Origin: Actinomycetales bacterium
GTDB taxonomy: Bacteria; Actinomycetota; Actinomycetes; S36-B12
Reading direction: 5' to 3'
Assembly: GCA_016125355.1 (NCBI GenBank)
Contig: WGLX01000038.1
Location: 1-64,000, forward strand
Length of the DNA: 64,000 nt
Shown here: piece by piece, positions 45,957 through 53,242 of the stretch
How positions within the stretch are numbered: position 1 is the stretch's first letter
How the letters are laid out: each line of letters opens with the position of its first letter
Made by a program: the position numbers and the translations under genes
The notes under the pieces: model-generated
The model's input: only the letters and a program-made list of their open reading frames with translations
The model's database searches: none
What the model was told of the DNA's origin: nothing

Positions 45957-46234
45957 CGTCGAACTTCCTGATGCGCGAGTGCCGGCGCACCGCGCGCAAC
46001 CTCCAGCGCTTCCTCGACCGCGACCCGTCGGCGCCGCTGTCCGAGGACGACCGCCGCCGGGTCGAGGCCCACCTCAAGGAGTGCGAGAAGTGCCGCACCC
46101 TGTCGGAAGAATTCCAGGCCCTGCACTCGTCGTTGAGCGATCTCGGATCGACGCTGGCGCCTTCCGACGAGGCGGTGGATCGCGTCAAGGCCGCGCTCGA
46201 CCGCGCCCTGCAGGCGGAGACCGGCCAGCCCTAG
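45953..46234 (+). CDS. Zinc-type anti-sigma factor, RsrA-like
   Basis: A 93-residue protein with Cys10, His40, Cys44 and Cys47 arranged as in RsrA-type redox switches (AHLKECEKC). Under disulfide stress two of these Cys would form a disulfide, zinc would leave and the sigma factor would be freed. The gene overlaps the sigma gene by 4 nt, the usual arrangement for a sigma/anti-sigma pair. No membrane segment, so it senses the cytoplasm. Its closest relative in view is the unpaired copy at 41985-42260. Confidence 0.88.
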   Translation: MTSNFLMRECRRTARNLQRFLDRDPSAPLSEDDRRRVEAHLKECEKCRTLSEEFQALHSSLSDLGSTLAPSDEAVDRVKAALDRALQAETGQP

Positions 46235-46239
46235 CCCGC

Positions 46240-46270
46240 CGGAATACCGAGCCCAACCGGGTGGGTTCCC
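46240..46270 (+). promoter_or_regulatory. SigR-type ECF promoter, site 5 (radical SAM gene)
   Basis: CGGAAT (46240-46245), 17-nt spacer, GGGTTCCC (46263-46270). It starts 6 nt after the anti-sigma stop codon and serves the radical SAM gene at 46301, which has its own ribosome site GGAGG. Confidence 0.72.
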
Positions 46271-46300
46271 GGGAGGTCAACTGATCTCCCGGAGGTGGGC

Positions 46301-47779
46301 ATGAAACTCGGCCGCGTGTCCGCACTTCTCGACCAGCTGCGAGGGTGGGAGCGGGCCACGCGGCCGCTGGATCCGGTGAAGCAGCGCATCCTCGCCGAGA
46401 GGTGGGCCGCTCTGCCCGACGGCGTGAAGACGCCGGCTCAGCTGGTGGGACGGCACGCTGTGGGGTGCGAAGGCACCCATGGCGTGTTCCCGAAGTGCAA
46501 CCTGACCTGCAGCCCCTGCTACCACTCGAGCGATGCGAACAAGGTGCGGGTCGACGGTGACCACACCGTCCGAGAGGTCGAGCGCCAGATGGCGCACCTG
46601 CGCTCGCGACGCGGTCCGCGATCGCATGCGCAGCTCATCGGTGGGGAGGTGTCCCTGCTCCCGCCCGATGCGCATGCTGATGCCCTGCTCGCGATGAGAA
46701 GGCATGGGCGCGAGCCGATGAGCATGACACACGGAGACTTCGACTACGACTACCTCGAGGCCCTGGCGATCGGTACGGATGGGCGTCGCCGGTTCAACCG
46801 GCTCTCGTTCGCGGCGCACGTCGACTCCCTGATGCGCGGGCGTCGCGGGATTCCCCGCCCGCGATCGGAGGGGGAGCTCAATCCCCACCGGCGCCGGTTC
46901 GTCGCGATGTTCCGCCGCCTACGGCGTGAGCACGGAGTGCGCGCGTACCTCGCACACAACATGACCGTGACGCCGACCAACATCGACCAGATCCCGCAGG
47001 TAGTGCGTGAAGTCCTGACGATGGGGTTCTCGATGATGTCCTTCCAGCCGGCTGCATTCGTGGGGGACGACCGACGCTGGCGGGAGGGATTCCGCGATGT
47101 GGCCGGCGACGACGTGTGGGCGATGATCGAGGCAGGTGTCGGGACGCGAATTCCCTTTGCGGCCGCCCAGATGGGCGACCCCCGATGCAACCGGTCGGCG
47201 TTCGGCTTCGTGGCCGACGGCCGATGGTTTGCCTTCCTCGACGACAACAGGCCGGCGGACCTGGCCGCCCGGGACGCGTTCTTGACCCATCTAGGCGGCA
47301 TCACGCTTGGCGGCGTGCCGACCCGGATCGCTGCCGTTCGTCTGCTGCGCGGGGGAGTGCGACATCCCGCCGTGATCGTCGCGGGTTCGCGGTACGCCGC
47401 TGGGCTGGCTCGGCGCGCCGGGCCAGCGGTGCTGCGGGCGCGGGGCCGCGTACAACCCATGACGTTCGTCATGCACTCGTTCATGGACGCATCCCAGGTG
47501 GCCCCGGCCTGGCGGCTCCTGCAGAACGGGGTCGTCAGCGACGACCCGGCGGTCCGCGCGACGCAGGAGCGCCTCCAAGCCTGTGTCTACACGATGGCCC
47601 ATCCGGACACCGACGAGCTGGTGCCGGCCTGCGCCCAGCACGCTGTCCTCGACCCGGGCGAGAACGCCGCGCTGCGGCGACTGCTCCCGCTGATCGATCA
47701 GCGACCGGACGGAACTGGCGAGGCCGGGACCTGCCCGGCGGTGACCGTCCGTGAGGCGGTCGGAATCACCACGCACTGA
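46301..47779 (+). CDS. Radical SAM enzyme of unknown substrate
   Basis: A 492-residue protein with the 4Fe-4S motif CNLTCSPC (CxxxCxxC) near residues 66-73 followed by YHSSDAN, and GGEVSLLPP where the SAM-binding GGE motif is expected. A TIM-barrel-like core spans about residues 60-260. The C-terminal part has scattered Cys (CVYTMAH, PACAQH, GTCPA) that might hold a second cluster. The substrate and product cannot be inferred. ATG 46301 is set by GGAGG 5 nt upstream. Its 3' end overlaps the convergent ABC ATPase gene by 82 nt. Confidence 0.83.
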   Translation: MKLGRVSALLDQLRGWERATRPLDPVKQRILAERWAALPDGVKTPAQLVGRHAVGCEGTHGVFPKCNLTCSPCYHSSDANKVRVDGDHTVREVERQMAHLRSRRGPRSHAQLIGGEVSLLPPDAHADALLAMRRHGREPMSMTHGDFDYDYLEALAIGTDGRRRFNRLSFAAHVDSLMRGRRGIPRPRSEGELNPHRRRFVAMFRRLRREHGVRAYLAHNMTVTPTNIDQIPQVVREVLTMGFSMMSFQPAAFVGDDRRWREGFRDVAGDDVWAMIEAGVGTRIPFAAAQMGDPRCNRSAFGFVADGRWFAFLDDNRPADLAARDAFLTHLGGITLGGVPTRIAAVRLLRGGVRHPAVIVAGSRYAAGLARRAGPAVLRARGRVQPMTFVMHSFMDASQVAPAWRLLQNGVVSDDPAVRATQERLQACVYTMAHPDTDELVPACAQHAVLDPGENAALRRLLPLIDQRPDGTGEAGTCPAVTVREAVGITTH

Positions 47780-48801
47780 TCGGCCGGCAGGACCAGTCCG
47801 ACGACGTCGCCGTGCCCGTACCGCCGCCCCGGCTGGACTTCGGCGAAGAGGAGTCCTGCCGTCGTTGCGATCTCCACCAGGGTGCGTGCACCCCTGGGGG
47901 TCGTCCGCTCGATGCATCCGGTGGCGTTCGCGGCCGGATCGTCAGCGCGGGTGAGTGCGATCGCCTCCTGCCGGATGACGAGGACGGCGTCACCGTCCGC
48001 CTGTCCGTCCGGATATGCGGTGTCGATCGTGCCGAGAGCCGATACGTGCCTCCCCGCCCGCGCGTGCCCGGGCACCTCGTTCAGGCAGCCGAGGAACCGG
48101 CTCACGGTCAGGGAGTTCGGACGGTCGTAGAGGGCGGCTGCCGCGACGTGCTGCTGCAGCTGTCCGTCGATCAGGATCGCGACGGAATCGGCAAGGAGCG
48201 CGGCCTCTTGGTGATCGTGCGTCACCAGCACGATCGTCGGCTGCAGGAGTGCGCGCAGCTCGGTCACGAGCCGGTGCATGTCCGCCCGCAGGCTGGGGTC
48301 CAGTGCGCTGAAGGGCTCGTCCAGCAGCAGGACGGCGGGCTCGGCAGCGAGGGCGCGGGCCAGCGCGACGCGCTGCTGCTGCCCGCCGGACAGCGTGGCC
48401 GGGCGTCGTCGGCCCATGCCCGGAAGGTGGACCAGGTCCAGGTATCGCTCGGCCGCCTGCCGAGCCTGCCGCTTGGGGACGCCGGACATCTGCGGGCCGA
48501 AGGCCACGTTGTCGAGCACGCTCATGTGGGGGAACAGTCGAGGACTCTGCGACACCATCGCGATGCCGCGCCGCTCGGGCGGAACCCCCAGGACGGTCGT
48601 GTCGGCGATGCGGATGTCGCCCTCGTCGGGCACGTCGAGGCCGGCGATCAACCGCAGCACGGTGGTCTTCCCGGATCCCGACGGCCCGAGCACGGCTACC
48701 GCGTCGCCGGCAGCAACGTGCAGGCTGAGCCTTGAGACCGCAGGGGCGGGTGCGCCGGTATAGGTCCGGCTAGCAGCAACCAGATCGACCGATGACGTCA
48801 C
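47698..48801 (-). CDS. ABC transporter ATPase (YnjD-like)
   Basis: The 367-residue ATPase has Walker A GPSGSGKTT near residue 40, Q-loop VSQSPRLFPHMSVLDNV, signature LSGGQQQRVALARAL, Walker B AVLLLDEPFSALD and the switch His in LVTHDHQEA. A C-terminal TOBE-like domain of about 120 residues follows. It powers import through the two permeases encoded directly upstream. GTG 48801 overlaps the permease stop (GTGA). It closes the operon that starts at promoter site 6. Confidence 0.9.
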   Translation of the reverse strand: MTSSVDLVAASRTYTGAPAPAVSRLSLHVAAGDAVAVLGPSGSGKTTVLRLIAGLDVPDEGDIRIADTTVLGVPPERRGIAMVSQSPRLFPHMSVLDNVAFGPQMSGVPKRQARQAAERYLDLVHLPGMGRRRPATLSGGQQQRVALARALAAEPAVLLLDEPFSALDPSLRADMHRLVTELRALLQPTIVLVTHDHQEAALLADSVAILIDGQLQQHVAAAALYDRPNSLTVSRFLGCLNEVPGHARAGRHVSALGTIDTAYPDGQADGDAVLVIRQEAIALTRADDPAANATGCIERTTPRGARTLVEIATTAGLLFAEVQPGRRYGHGDVVGLVLPADQCVVIPTASRTVTAGQVPASPVPSGR

Positions 48802-49652
48802 GCCGATGCTCCTGTCAACTCGGTGTCCGCCCGCTCTCTGGCGTCTGCGTCGGTCGCTGGCCGGGATGTCCGCGGTACGGAAAGGCGGTTGATCACCAGG
48901 AGGAGCAGCAGCGGTGGCGCCACGGCCGCGACGGAGAGGGCGGCCACCAGCGCGTGGTTTCCCGTTCCCGACGCGGCCGCGGCCACGCGCATGGGCACCG
49001 TGACCAGTTGCCCACCGCCGATGAGGAGGGTCAGCACGTAGTCGCTCCACCCGACGAGGAATGCCAGGAAGGCCGAGGCAGCGAGCCCGCCGGCCAGCAT
49101 TGGGATGCGGATGCGCCGCAGGACGCCACGCGGGCTCGCCCCGAGCGTGCGGGCTGCCTCCTCCGCGCCGATGTCGTAGGAGGCGAGGGCCGCCCGCATG
49201 ACGAAGGTGGTGTACGGGATGGCGGTGACCATCAGGACCAGGGCCAGGGCGACCGCCGGCGGCACGCGCAGCCACAGGAACGCGACGTTGACGCCCATCA
49301 CGATCACGAACGGTGGGACGAACACCGGTGCGAGCAGCAGGAGCGCGGCGGCGCGCTCGCCTCGCAGCCGGCCAAATGCCAGCGCGTAGGCGGCCATCGC
49401 TCCGGCGGGAGTGGCCAGGGCCGCGGTCGTCAGCCCCAGGGCGAGAGACGTCGCGAAGGATGCCGCCGCTCCGTCGGCCAGTGCGGATCCGGCACCGGCT
49501 GGTCCCCACTCCTCGGGCAGCACCTGTGAGTCGTTCCACCGGCTGGCCAAAGCCCACAGTGCAACCGGCACGAGGGGCAGGGCGAACCACAGGGCCAGCG
49601 ACGCCTGGCCGCCGGTGATCAGCGCGCGCCCGCCGGCCGGTCGGCGCCTCAT
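48798..49652 (-). CDS. ABC transporter permease, second subunit (YnjC C-half-like)
   Basis: A 284-residue inner-membrane permease with six hydrophobic segments. The EAA loop EEAARTLGASPRGVLRRIRIP near residue 185 contacts the ATPase. It overlaps the upstream permease gene and the downstream ATPase gene by 4 nt each. In E. coli, YnjC is one long protein of two such halves. Here they are separate genes. Confidence 0.88.
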   Translation of the reverse strand: MRRRPAGGRALITGGQASLALWFALPLVPVALWALASRWNDSQVLPEEWGPAGAGSALADGAAASFATSLALGLTTAALATPAGAMAAYALAFGRLRGERAAALLLLAPVFVPPFVIVMGVNVAFLWLRVPPAVALALVLMVTAIPYTTFVMRAALASYDIGAEEAARTLGASPRGVLRRIRIPMLAGGLAASAFLAFLVGWSDYVLTLLIGGGQLVTVPMRVAAAASGTGNHALVAALSVAAVAPPLLLLLVINRLSVPRTSRPATDADARERADTELTGASA

Positions 49653-50482
49653 GCCAGCACCGGCCGGCGACGCAGCAGGCCCAGCGCAGCCAGTCCGATT
49701 GCTGCGCTGAGGGCCACCGTCACCACGGCCACGGCCAGGGCCTGCGGCCGCACCGTCAGGTCGGTGGAGGTGAACAGGCGGTACGCGAGCACGGACAGCG
49801 GTTCAGGGGAGGAGCGACCGAGGAGCCACGGAACCTCGAAGGAGCCGACGGCGTAGATGAAGGAGATGGCGCCCGCCGTCACGAGGCCGGGCAGTGCCAG
49901 CGGGAGCAGGATGTGGCGGGCTCGGGCCCATCGTCCGGCACCGAGAACGGCTGCAGTGTCCATGAGCTCGCCGGTGTCGGCAGCAAGGGACGCGAGCACG
50001 ACAAGGGCGACGAACGCCGACTCCTTCCAGGCGTACTCGAGGACGACGGCGCCCCACCACGGACCGGCGACAAGCGCGGGCCAGGCCCCCTCATCGAGAC
50101 CTAGGAGACGGGGCAGCCACCCGGTGTCCGCGAGCAGCAGGCCGATCGCAGCCGCTCCCACGACGTGCGGGATGGGGATGGTGCTCGCCGCCAAGGCGCC
50201 GAGGATGCGCCCGCCGACTCGGCTGGCCCGCACCGCGAGAGCGGTCGCCAGCCCGACGGCAAGGGCCAGGGCGGTGGCGGCACCCGCGACCGTCACGCTC
50301 ACGGTGATCGCCGGCCACAGGTCCCCGGAGGCGACGACGGCACGGTAGGCGCGCAGATTCAAGGCCGGCTCGCCTACAACGGGCATCAATCCCAGGCTCT
50401 GGGCACCGCCCAGGGCCAGCGTCGCGCCGAGCACCACCACCACGGGCACCACTGCCGGCAGGAGGAGCAGCCGCGCACGCAT
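49649..50482 (-). CDS. ABC transporter permease, first subunit (YnjC N-half-like)
   Basis: A 277-residue permease with about six hydrophobic segments and the EAA-loop equivalent DTAAVLGAGRWARARHILLPLALPG near residue 200. It forms the membrane channel with the next permease. ATG 50482 overlaps the substrate-binding protein stop (ATGA). Confidence 0.88.
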   Translation of the reverse strand: MRARLLLLPAVVPVVVVLGATLALGGAQSLGLMPVVGEPALNLRAYRAVVASGDLWPAITVSVTVAGAATALALAVGLATALAVRASRVGGRILGALAASTIPIPHVVGAAAIGLLLADTGWLPRLLGLDEGAWPALVAGPWWGAVVLEYAWKESAFVALVVLASLAADTGELMDTAAVLGAGRWARARHILLPLALPGLVTAGAISFIYAVGSFEVPWLLGRSSPEPLSVLAYRLFTSTDLTVRPQALAVAVVTVALSAAIGLAALGLLRRRPVLA

Positions 50483-51744
50483 CAGCCGGCCGCCTGCACG
50501 TTGCGTCGCCACCCATCGTCCAGCGCGGGAACCCAGGCGGCTGCGAGCTCGGGGTTGGCGTGGCGCGAGAGCACGTCGTACGGCGGCACGACCGGCGACG
50601 CGGGGAGGGCGGCGAACGCGGCCGCCTCTGTCGCCGGGAGGCGGGACACGTCGAGTGCGGTGAACTGGCCCCAGACCGACGGGTCGGCCTTGGCCACCTG
50701 CTGCGCCGGAGACAGCGCGAGGTCGGCAACGACCTGTGCTCCGGCCGAGTTCCCAGAGGTGACCGGGATGGCCAGGAAGCTGGCGTTGCCCACCGTCCCC
50801 TCGTCGAGGGTGAGCACCTTCGTGGTGGCCGGGAACGTGCCGTCGCCGACGAGCTTGGTGAGCGTCGCCGGCCCGTAGTTCATGGTGAAGTCCACGGCCC
50901 CGGAGGCGAACAGCTCGTCGAGCTGGGTGGAGTCCTTGGGGTAGGTGTCGCCGCCGCGCCACAGGGACGGGCGGATCGCGTTGAGGGCGTCCCACAGCGG
51001 GGGAGTGGCGTCGTCGTACGCCTGCTGGCTGAACTGCGCCGGCACCTGGGCGTAGCCGCCGGCAGTTGCGTAGAGCGCCTCTCGTACGAACACTGACCCG
51101 GTGAAGTCCGGCGGCGCCGGGTAGGTGAACCGACCCGGATGCGCCTGGATCCACTCGAGCAGGCCGTTCATGCTGTGCGGCGGGTCCGGGACGCGGGCAG
51201 AGTCGTAGACGAACGTGAACTGCGCCTTGTGCCACGGAGACTCGCACCCGTCGACGGGGGTGCCGAAGTCACTCGTGAGCAGCGGGTCCCCGGGCGCGGT
51301 GAGGGCGGCACTCGGCAGCCCATCGGCCCAGCCGCACTGCCAGATCCCAGCCTGCTGGCCGGTGCGGAAGTTGTCGCCGTTCACCCACACCAGGTCCACT
51401 GCGCCGTCCGACCGTCCCGCCTGCTTCTCGGCCAGGATCCGGTTGATGGCGTCCTTGGTGTCGGTGATCGGCACTCGCGTGAGGGTGACGCCAAGCGTCT
51501 TTGCTGCAGGGGCGAGCACATCGTCCACGTAGGCGTTTCCCTGAGGATCGCCTCCCCACATCCACAGCGAGACCGTCTGGCCCTGAGCTGCCCGCATGAT
51601 CTGGTCCCACGATGCGGCCGCACCGGTCGAGGGTCCGGTCGGCTCGCTGGTCGCGCCCACAGCCGCGGAGCAGGCACTGGCCAGCAGTGCGGCGGCGCCG
51701 AGGACGACGGCGCCGCGCGTGCGGCGAGGGGTGATGATGGGCAC
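50482..51744 (-). CDS. ABC transporter substrate-binding lipoprotein (YnjB-like)
   Basis: A 420-residue exported binding protein. A signal peptide with lipobox LLASAC ends at Cys 25. The mature part starts with VSLWMWGGDPQGNAYVDD and continues with LTRVPITDTKDAINRILAEK and VDLVWVNGDNF, segments characteristic of the YnjB family. The ligand is unknown. GTG 51744 has GGAGG 5 nt upstream. It opens the transporter operon below promoter site 6. Confidence 0.88.
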   Translation of the reverse strand: MPIITPRRTRGAVVLGAAALLASACSAAVGATSEPTGPSTGAAASWDQIMRAAQGQTVSLWMWGGDPQGNAYVDDVLAPAAKTLGVTLTRVPITDTKDAINRILAEKQAGRSDGAVDLVWVNGDNFRTGQQAGIWQCGWADGLPSAALTAPGDPLLTSDFGTPVDGCESPWHKAQFTFVYDSARVPDPPHSMNGLLEWIQAHPGRFTYPAPPDFTGSVFVREALYATAGGYAQVPAQFSQQAYDDATPPLWDALNAIRPSLWRGGDTYPKDSTQLDELFASGAVDFTMNYGPATLTKLVGDGTFPATTKVLTLDEGTVGNASFLAIPVTSGNSAGAQVVADLALSPAQQVAKADPSVWGQFTALDVSRLPATEAAAFAALPASPVVPPYDVLSRHANPELAAAWVPALDDGWRRNVQAAG

Positions 51745-51779
51745 AGGATCCTCCGCGGTCGAGATCGATCAGTCGGATC

Positions 51780-51810
51780 GGGAACACATCGAGGGGCCCG
51801 AAGACTTCCC
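51780..51810. promoter_or_regulatory. Bidirectional SigR-type ECF promoter, sites 6a and 6b
   Basis: The same 31 bp read as a promoter on both strands. Minus: GGGAAG, N17, GTGTTCCC, toward the ABC operon (start 51744). Plus: GGGAAC, N17, GACTTCCC, then 5 nt to the GTG at 51816 of the TVP38-like gene. The two operons would be switched on by one regulator but compete for polymerase. Confidence 0.7.
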
Positions 51811-51815
51811 TTCCC

Positions 51816-52490
51816 GTGGAGGACGTCGTCGCAGCTCCGAGGATCGGCCCGTCGTGGGGGATCTGGGTGCGCTTCAGCGTTCTGGTGGGCCTGCTGGTGA
51901 CCGCAGCCGCTGTTGCCCTTCGGGTCGGGGTGCCCGATCCGGCGGCGCTGCCGTCGACCGTGGCCGCGACGGGCACGGCGGGCGTCATCGTTTTCATCGC
52001 CGGCTACGTCGCCTGCACGCTCCTCGTCCTTCCCAAGGGGGTCCTGAGCATCGGGGCGGGGATCGCGTTCGGGTTCCTGCCCGGTGCGGTGATCGTGATG
52101 GTCGGCGCGACGCTGGGCGCATGCGCCGCATTCGTGGTGGGCCGCTGGCTGGGCCGCGATGCGGTCGAGCGGATGGCCGGGTCGCACCTTGCCCGTCTCG
52201 ACACCCTCGTGACCAGCTACGGGTTCGCGGCCATCGTGCTCGTGCGACTGATCCCGCTCATCCCCTTCACCGTGATCAACTACGCGGCCGGGCTCACCTC
52301 CATCGGCTTCCGCGCGTATGCCCTGGGGACGGCGATCGGGATCATCCCGGGCACGCTGGCCTATGTGGCGCTCGGCGCGTTCGGGACGTCACCAGCGTCC
52401 TGGGAGTTCGTCGCCGCGATCCTCGTGTTCGCGATCCTGACCATGGGCGGGGTCCTGGTCGCCCGCCGGCAACGCGGAAGGCACGCCTGA
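51816..52490 (+). CDS. TVP38/TMEM64 (DedA-like, YdjX/YdjZ-type) membrane protein
   Basis: A 224-residue protein with about six hydrophobic segments and the VTT-domain features PKGVLSIGAGIAFGFLPGAV and RLIPLIPFTVINYAAGLTSI, which are typical of TVP38/TMEM64 proteins. The family is linked to lipid scrambling or small-molecule transport. The GTG lies 5 nt after the promoter octet of site 6b. The next gene overlaps its stop. In E. coli, ydjX and ydjZ of the same family lie in one operon with ynjABCDEF. Confidence 0.88.
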   Translation: MEDVVAAPRIGPSWGIWVRFSVLVGLLVTAAAVALRVGVPDPAALPSTVAATGTAGVIVFIAGYVACTLLVLPKGVLSIGAGIAFGFLPGAVIVMVGATLGACAAFVVGRWLGRDAVERMAGSHLARLDTLVTSYGFAAIVLVRLIPLIPFTVINYAAGLTSIGFRAYALGTAIGIIPGTLAYVALGAFGTSPASWEFVAAILVFAILTMGGVLVARRQRGRHA

Positions 52491-53134
52491 TGCTCGACGC
52501 GCGAGCGCGCCTGCTGCTGACGCAGCCGCTGGACCGAGCTGCGGAGCGGCTGGACCGCCGGGGCGTCACCCCCGATCGGCTCACGCTCGCCGGCCTCGCC
52601 GTGGGGCTAGGCGCCGCCATCGCGGCAGCGCAGGCGTGGTGGGCGGCCGCGTTGGGGATGTGGCTGGTCTCGCGGCTGCTGGATGGCCTCGACGGACCTC
52701 TCGCCCGGCGGCGATGCACCAGCGACCGGGGAGCCGGGGGGTTCCTCGACATCATGGCGGACTTCACGGTCTACGGCGCCTTCGTCATCGGCGTCGCAGT
52801 CGGGTCCGGTCAGTCGCTGCTGCCCTTCCTTGCGGTGCTGTTCGCGTACTACATCAACGGCTCGGCCTTCCTGGCCTTCTCGTCCATCGCGGAGCGAACC
52901 GGTCGACGGATCGACGACGGCCGCTCACTGTCCTTCCTCGGCGGACTCGCGGAAGGCACCGAGACCATCGCCGTTCACGCACTGTGGTGCCTCGTGCCCG
53001 CATACGCTGGAACGATCGCGTGGGTCTGGGCCGGCATAGTGCTCGTAAGCGCAACTCAGCGAATCGTCGGCGGATTCCGGTCGCTCGACTCGGGCCCTCG
53101 CACCGACGAGGCCACTCGCAGTGGACCGGCGTGA
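52490..53134 (+). CDS. CDP-alcohol phosphatidyltransferase family protein (YnjF-like)
   Basis: A 214-residue membrane protein with the CDP-OH-P motif DG-x2-AR-x9-G-x3-D-x3-D at DGPLARRRCTSDRGAGGFLD and the following IMAD, one residue longer in the middle than the usual x8. Five to six membrane helices follow. It should transfer a phosphoalcohol from a CDP-linked donor, but the substrate is unknown. ATG 52490 lies in the TGATG overlap with the TVP38-like gene. Confidence 0.85.
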   Translation: MLDARARLLLTQPLDRAAERLDRRGVTPDRLTLAGLAVGLGAAIAAAQAWWAAALGMWLVSRLLDGLDGPLARRRCTSDRGAGGFLDIMADFTVYGAFVIGVAVGSGQSLLPFLAVLFAYYINGSAFLAFSSIAERTGRRIDDGRSLSFLGGLAEGTETIAVHALWCLVPAYAGTIAWVWAGIVLVSATQRIVGGFRSLDSGPRTDEATRSGPA

Positions 53135-53242
53135 CGTGATCGGGTTCGGGTCGGACATCCTTGATGCGTTGGCGCTAGGGGTGCGCGCGCCGGGGCCCGT
53201 CGCTGCATCATTGCCCGCTTGGCGGCGTCTCGGAGCCACGTC

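Noticed and set aside
53142-53149. Further regulon promoter before the glucosidase gene (GGGTTCGG)
   Set aside because: The position 17 nt upstream reads CAGTGG, not GGGAA, so it does not fit. The gene is probably read from site 6b.
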